Source of the DNA: Paenibacillus_F sp047238265
GTDB taxonomy: Bacteria; Bacillota; Bacilli; Paenibacillales; NBRC-103111
Reading direction: 5' to 3'
Assembly: GCF_047238265.1 (NCBI RefSeq)
Contig: NZ_JBDFMM010000001.1
Coordinates: forward strand, 2,294,001 to 2,358,000
Length of the DNA: 64,000 bases
Within the stretch, counting starts at the first letter, position 1; each line of letters begins with the position of its first letter. A program made the translations under genes and the position numbers. Below the pieces are notes generated by a model, which worked only from the letters and a program-made list of their open reading frames with translations, ran no database searches and was not told where the DNA came from. Below are positions 59,585 to 64,000 of the stretch, piece by piece.

Positions 59585-61078
59585 ATGTTAAAAAAAGCAG
59601 CGCTTCTACTCACGGTCGCAGCCCTTGGAGTCACCACGGCGGCATGCGGCGGAGGAAAAGAGACCCAGACCGGCGGTACTTCGCCGGCACCGGCAGGAGG
59701 AGCCAAGCCGGCCCTGCGCCAGCTGATGCAGTACGGCAATTTCGATCCGAACAAAGAATTTACCGCCAAAACGATTTCGGAAAAAACAGGCTATAAGGTC
59801 AATTACGAAATGCTTCCGGCGGAAAATCCGGACGAGAAGCTGAACCTGCTGATGGCAAACAAAGAAGAGTACGACGTCATGAAGCTGAGCGCACCGCAGT
59901 TTGAGAAGCTGGCTACCTCGGGCGCCCTGGAGCCGCTCGACGACCTGCTCGAAAAGCACGCGCCGAACATGAAAGCGGCCATCGACCCGGCTGCGTGGGA
60001 AAGCGCCAAAGTAAACGGCAAAATCTACGCCATTCCGGAAACGGGCTCGGGTCTCGCGGTGGGGGAAGAACTTGTTGTCCGGCAGGACTGGATGGATGAG
60101 CTCGGCCTGAAAACGCCGACGAACACGGACGAGCTGTACACGGTGCTGAAAACGATCAAAGAAAAGAAAAACATCGCACCGCTTACCGGTTCCAAAGATG
60201 CGAAGGAGTCCATTATCGGCGATATCGGGGCCGCATTCGGCGTGACCGCGGACTGGGTGAACCAGAACGGAACGCTCGTTCATCAGGTAGAAACACCGGC
60301 GATGAAAGAATTCCTGACTTATATGAACAAGCTGTACAAAGAAGGTCTGATCGATCAGGAAATGCCGATCAATACGAGCGCCAAGGCGATCGAGAAGTTT
60401 TCCAGCGGCAAAGCGGCCATTTTCAAACAGGCTTATTGGAACGCGGGTACGACAGAGAAGGCGCTTAAGAAAAACGATCCGAACGCGAAAACGGCCATTA
60501 TTCCTTTCCTGAAAGATAAATCCGGCAAAGCTTCCACGTTCGTGAAAGCGAATACAACCTGGTTTGTCACGATCCCGAAAGTTTCCAAGCATAAAGAAGA
60601 TGCTGTGAAATTTCTGGATCTGAAGCTGAAACCGGATAATTTCATCGAGATCGCCATCGGCAAGCAGGGCGAGCATCATGAGATCAAAGACGGCAAATAC
60701 TATCCGATTCTGCCGAAGTTTAACGACGAGCTTAACAACGGAAGCGGATTCCTGACAGGCGTGGATTATAAAAAATACCCGGACTACTGGCAGGCCCGTG
60801 TGCGTAAAGATCCCGTTCTGCAGGCGTTCTTCGAACAGATCAACAAAAACGCCGAAGGCATCATGGTCACCGATCCGCTTGCCAAGGCGCCGCCGATTGC
60901 GGACATCTCCAAAAACAAGCAGAAACTCGACAAGTTCCAGACCGACAGCATGCTGAAATTTATCAGCGGATCGGATCCGTTGTCCAATTACGATCAATTC
61001 CTGGCCAAATGGAAGGCCGATGGCGGCGATGCGATGATTAAAGCGGCCAACGATTGGTTCAAAAGCGCCAAAAAATAA
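59585..61078 (+). CDS. Solute-binding lipoprotein of the sugar ABC transporter
   Basis: 497 residues, extracellular solute-binding protein family 1. Lipobox TTAAC gives lipidated Cys21, then a Gly/Thr/Pro-rich linker and the binding domain (ENPDEKLNLLMANKEEYDVM, MDELGLKTPTNTDELYTVLK, KYPDYWQARVRKDPVLQAFF). The 97-base gap after the second permease has AGGGAGG before ATG 59585. It most likely is the main receptor for the two permeases. It differs strongly from the 52269 lipoprotein, which is coupled to the kinase. A terminator follows. Confidence 0.93.
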   Translation: MLKKAALLLTVAALGVTTAACGGGKETQTGGTSPAPAGGAKPALRQLMQYGNFDPNKEFTAKTISEKTGYKVNYEMLPAENPDEKLNLLMANKEEYDVMKLSAPQFEKLATSGALEPLDDLLEKHAPNMKAAIDPAAWESAKVNGKIYAIPETGSGLAVGEELVVRQDWMDELGLKTPTNTDELYTVLKTIKEKKNIAPLTGSKDAKESIIGDIGAAFGVTADWVNQNGTLVHQVETPAMKEFLTYMNKLYKEGLIDQEMPINTSAKAIEKFSSGKAAIFKQAYWNAGTTEKALKKNDPNAKTAIIPFLKDKSGKASTFVKANTTWFVTIPKVSKHKEDAVKFLDLKLKPDNFIEIAIGKQGEHHEIKDGKYYPILPKFNDELNNGSGFLTGVDYKKYPDYWQARVRKDPVLQAFFEQINKNAEGIMVTDPLAKAPPIADISKNKQKLDKFQTDSMLKFISGSDPLSNYDQFLAKWKADGGDAMIKAANDWFKSAKK

Positions 61079-61107
61079 CGCACATCACATCCAGAATCAT
61101 TCACATC

Positions 61108-61140
61108 CGGCAGCGGCTTACGAGCAGCTGCCGTTTTTTT
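61108..61140 (+). terminator. Terminator after the second solute-binding protein gene
   Basis: CGGCAGC (61108-61114) pairs with GCTGCCG (61127-61133), then seven T. Confidence 0.8.
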
Positions 61141-61194
61141 CTCCGGCTCCGGCCGGGTTCGACTCTAAACTTTGACCGAAAGAAGGGAGCCGTT

Positions 61195-64000
61195 ATGAAA
61201 AGCTTGCTGCGCAAGTGGAATGGGATGATGATTATCGCTCTGGTCTTGTCTTTGCTTTCTCCTGCATTTGGAAAAGTCTCGGCACAAGGACCGGGACAGG
61301 AGAGCGGAGGAAGTCAGCCGCAAGCCGCAGGCGTGACGGACGATGTGTATGTCCTGTCGCGGGACGGCGCGTTCCGGCTGACGGTCGGACACATCAACGT
61401 CAATGTCGATGCGCCGCCCCAGAAGACGAACTATGTGGCCCTGTTTACGAGCGGAGCCCAAGTGACGAATTCGCCGGAGACCGATCAAGTATTCGTCAAG
61501 AAGACGAACACGGCGATTGCCGTGGATAAGTACGGCCGGGTGATCCGCGTGATCGGTCCGACCGCTCTTCCGCCGACAGGCTCCACGTGGGAGGAAAGCC
61601 AGAACCTGCCCGTTCCGGAGGGCGGATATGTGCTGCTAGCCAACGATTCTTCGTGGGGAACGTCCGTAACCCGGAAACCGCTTTTCGAGCATTACAAAAC
61701 CGGAGACACCGTGTCTTTGCATAAAGGGGGAAAAGTGGTGCACGCAGGTGATTTTCTGAACCCGAACCCGGGCCTAAAGCTCGTAACGGCATCCGGCACG
61801 ACGGTTACTTCGCCTGATTTTACGGTCAAGGGACAGGTGATCCGTTACGGCAGCGGACAAGGAATCTCCTTGACCGTGAACGGGACGGAAGCCGCGCTGA
61901 AGGCGGACGGGGCTTTTCAAAGCGAGGTCCGTCTGACGGCGGGAACGAACGCCATACCCGTCAAACTGCTGAAAGACGGCCGGGAGATCGCTTCGTCCAC
62001 GGTGACCGTCACGTATAACGACGCTCAGCAGCCGGCCGACCTCATCGAAGTCGAGGCGGCGCCGATCGACATTACGATCAGCATTGAAGGCCCGCGCCAC
62101 GCGATCGGTTACGTAGACCAGGATATCGCCGGAATCGACGACACCGTGGCGCTCTTCACGAACGATTGGGGACCGCAGGTTACCGTTCCCCAGTTTAACG
62201 TTGCCGTGCAGGTGGATGCGGGGAACAGGGTGACGAAGGTCATCAATCCTTCCATAGACGGTAAAACGCCGGCCTGGACCGGACCGACGGATCTTGAAAT
62301 CCCGCCCGGCGGCTATGTGCTGGTCGCCCAGGATACGAGCTATGCCAGCAAAAACATCAAGAAATATTTGGCGACGTATTTTAAAGCAGGGGATGCGATC
62401 AAGCTCCGCAAGAACGGCTTCGCGGTCCCGGTCAAGGAACTGATGGGAGCGGGCGGGCCGATTGCCAGGCTGAAGCTCGATAATTACGCGATGTATACGG
62501 AGACGAAGCCGTCTACCGAGCTTTCCGGAACGATTACGAATATGGACGACCCTGCGAAAATCGCGTTATCGGTCAACGGAACTCCGCTTCCGTTCGGTCC
62601 GGACGGAAAGTTCAAAACTTCGTACCCGCTTGCCGAGGGCATCAATTATTTGGATCTCACCGTTACGAAAGAAGGCAAAGAACAGGACTCCAAAAATCTC
62701 GTCGTCTACAGCAGACCCGGCTTCTCCACCGAAAAGAAGGTGATCTTGTGGGTCGACCAGGCCGCGAACGCGAGAAAATTCCAAACCGCCGATAACGTGG
62801 ATGATTTTCTGCGGACCGCGAAAGAAAACGGCGTAACTTCCGTCGTTTTTGACGTGAAAGGAGTGGAGGGGTACGTCTCGTACAAGAAAAGCACCTTGAC
62901 CGCGCGTCCGTACGTAAGCGCGATTAAAGCGCCGGAAAAAGCGGGCTCCAATCCCGATCTCGATCTGCTCCAGGAATTTATCCGGGGCAGCCGCGAGCTG
63001 GGACTCGATATCCACGTCGCCTTTAACATTTTCGCGGAGGGGTCGATCGCCAGCAATGAATACGCTCTGCTGAACAGCCATCTCGACTGGGAGGAACGCG
63101 TCTACAACGCGGCGGATAAGGGGCAGATCAAGCGGCTTCGCGAATCCGCCAAGCAGGACGCCGTCGCTTTCGTGAACCCGTCCAACGACGAGGTGCGCGA
63201 TTTTCAGCTGAAAACGATTGAAGAAGTGCTGCAAAATTACGACGTGGACGGGGTCGTGCTGGACCGTGCCCGGTATGACAACGAGAGCGCGGATTTCAGC
63301 GACGTGACGAAAGCGAAGTTCGAATCGTTCCTGGGCGCCCGCGGCAAACAGCTTCAAAACTGGCCGGACGACGTGTTCACATACGCGGGTAACGTGCGCA
63401 AAGACGGTCCGCTTATCCGGGACTGGTGGGAATTCCGGTCGAAAACGATCAAAAGCTTCACGTCCGAAGTCAGGCAGCTTGCCGACCGGTATAAAGCCGA
63501 AAAAGGCAAAAAGATTGACGTGTCCGCCTATGTGGGCTCCTGGTTCGAATCGTATTACCTGAACGGCGTACACTGGGGCAGCACGGAATTCCGCTACGAC
63601 GAGCGTCTGCGGATGAAGGACGAATCCGTATACACGCCGGGTTATTATGAAAGCGGCTATGTGAAAAATCTCGATTTCATCATGATCGGCGCCTACCAGA
63701 CGACCGCTCCCGAGATCGAACATTACATTACGCTCGGCAACATCGTCACGAACGGGGAAGTGCCGCTCTACGCCGGCATCGCCCTCACGAATGTGCAGGA
63801 ACCCGCTCTCCAGCGTGACGTATTCCAGGCGGGTCTGGAAAATACGCACGGGCTTATGCTTTTCGACGCGTCTCAGGTGAACTGGCCCGTAGCCGGCGCG
63901 GCCCTGCGCAATCTCGTTTATGTGCGGGATTACCAGCTCGGCATCTCCCTTCCGGACTCGCCCGATTCATTCCTGGAGGGAAGCTACACTAACACCAATC
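61195..64000 (+). CDS. Secreted GHL10-type glycosidase with repeated beta domains, 3' end missing
   Basis: The frame is open to the window end, giving at least 935 residues. AGAAGGGA lies seven bases before ATG 61195. Residues 1-30 are a signal peptide ending VSA. Then come alternating modules: an unnamed module (VALFTSGAQVTNSPETDQVF..., ending GGYVLLAND), a glucodextranase-B-like domain (SLTVNGTEAALKADGAF), a second copy of the first module (VALFTNDWG...GGYVLVAQD), and a second glucodextranase-B-like domain (ALSVNGTPLPFGPDGKF). From about residue 515 a GHL10/DUF187-type TIM-barrel begins (KVILWVDQAANARKFQ, SVVFDVKG, YDVDGVVLDRARYD). These enzymes are putative glycosidases related to B. subtilis YngK. 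It probably digests the glycan imported by the upstream transporter. Confidence 0.85.
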   Translation, partial: MKSLLRKWNGMMIIALVLSLLSPAFGKVSAQGPGQESGGSQPQAAGVTDDVYVLSRDGAFRLTVGHINVNVDAPPQKTNYVALFTSGAQVTNSPETDQVFVKKTNTAIAVDKYGRVIRVIGPTALPPTGSTWEESQNLPVPEGGYVLLANDSSWGTSVTRKPLFEHYKTGDTVSLHKGGKVVHAGDFLNPNPGLKLVTASGTTVTSPDFTVKGQVIRYGSGQGISLTVNGTEAALKADGAFQSEVRLTAGTNAIPVKLLKDGREIASSTVTVTYNDAQQPADLIEVEAAPIDITISIEGPRHAIGYVDQDIAGIDDTVALFTNDWGPQVTVPQFNVAVQVDAGNRVTKVINPSIDGKTPAWTGPTDLEIPPGGYVLVAQDTSYASKNIKKYLATYFKAGDAIKLRKNGFAVPVKELMGAGGPIARLKLDNYAMYTETKPSTELSGTITNMDDPAKIALSVNGTPLPFGPDGKFKTSYPLAEGINYLDLTVTKEGKEQDSKNLVVYSRPGFSTEKKVILWVDQAANARKFQTADNVDDFLRTAKENGVTSVVFDVKGVEGYVSYKKSTLTARPYVSAIKAPEKAGSNPDLDLLQEFIRGSRELGLDIHVAFNIFAEGSIASNEYALLNSHLDWEERVYNAADKGQIKRLRESAKQDAVAFVNPSNDEVRDFQLKTIEEVLQNYDVDGVVLDRARYDNESADFSDVTKAKFESFLGARGKQLQNWPDDVFTYAGNVRKDGPLIRDWWEFRSKTIKSFTSEVRQLADRYKAEKGKKIDVSAYVGSWFESYYLNGVHWGSTEFRYDERLRMKDESVYTPGYYESGYVKNLDFIMIGAYQTTAPEIEHYITLGNIVTNGEVPLYAGIALTNVQEPALQRDVFQAGLENTHGLMLFDASQVNWPVAGAALRNLVYVRDYQLGISLPDSPDSFLEGSYTNTN

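Overview
The window looks like chromosome from a Gram-positive, spore-forming member of the Bacillales, most likely Paenibacillus or a close relative. Reasons: moderately high GC, strong AGGAGG-type ribosome sites, frequent GTG and TTG starts, hairpin plus T-run terminators, lipoprotein signal peptides, an LTA-synthase-type protein, Ku/LigD end joining, and a YesM/YesN two-component pair beside LplB/YtcP-type sugar permeases, a combination very common in Paenibacillus. The genus is an inference. I found no rRNA, tRNA, CRISPR array, prophage or intact insertion sequence. One broken IS1595-type transposase remnant is present.

Layout. 1-7.6 kb: the end of an Asp-box (BNR-like) protein, two tandem DUF2975 membrane proteins, the IS1595 relic, a VOC protein, a YjgB-like lipoprotein, an aldo/keto reductase, an unrecognised conserved-looking protein, a pyridoxine kinase, and a Pro/Ala-rich membrane-anchored protein whose reading frame is broken. 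7.6-11.1 kb: a flavodoxin-fold protein, then a MarR-HlyD-MFS drug-efflux operon with a clear promoter and palindromic operator. 11.2-19 kb: LTA-synthase-type sulfatase, a divergent SRAP protein, two MFS transporters (one with a frameshifted C terminus), GluQ-RS and an EcsC protein.

19.2-33.8 kb is one gene for a 4852-residue protein: a signal-peptide-less N-terminal domain, a DUF11-type domain, and about 48 tandem Ig/cadherin-like repeats of about 91 residues. Its repeats are arranged partly as a two-repeat higher-order unit, and a roughly 1.6-kb block has recently been duplicated. It is the most striking element in the window.

34-44 kb: HrpB helicase, a GNAT enzyme, molybdate uptake genes modA and modB without an adjacent modC, a DUF3817 protein, a HelD-type RNA polymerase recycling helicase, and a serine hydrolase. 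Between the last two lies a transcribed-looking segment with a promoter and two intrinsic terminators but no coding gene, a candidate small RNA or leader switch. 44-51 kb: a methyltransferase, a flavodoxin under an excellent pair of Fur boxes and translationally coupled to an unrecognised Cys-motif protein, a GmhB-type phosphatase, a GNAT enzyme, and an NHEJ cluster (ku, separate ligase and polymerase genes) followed by a DUF2188 protein. 51-64 kb: an apparent carbohydrate locus with SGNH esterase, solute-binding lipoprotein, YesM-type kinase and YesN-type regulator joined by overlapping stop/start codons, then two permeases, a second solute-binding lipoprotein, and a secreted GHL10-type glycosidase that runs off the window. 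Together these genes suggest sensing, deacylating, importing and hydrolysing a glycan. No dedicated ATPase is encoded, which is usual for this transporter class because a shared ATPase serves it.
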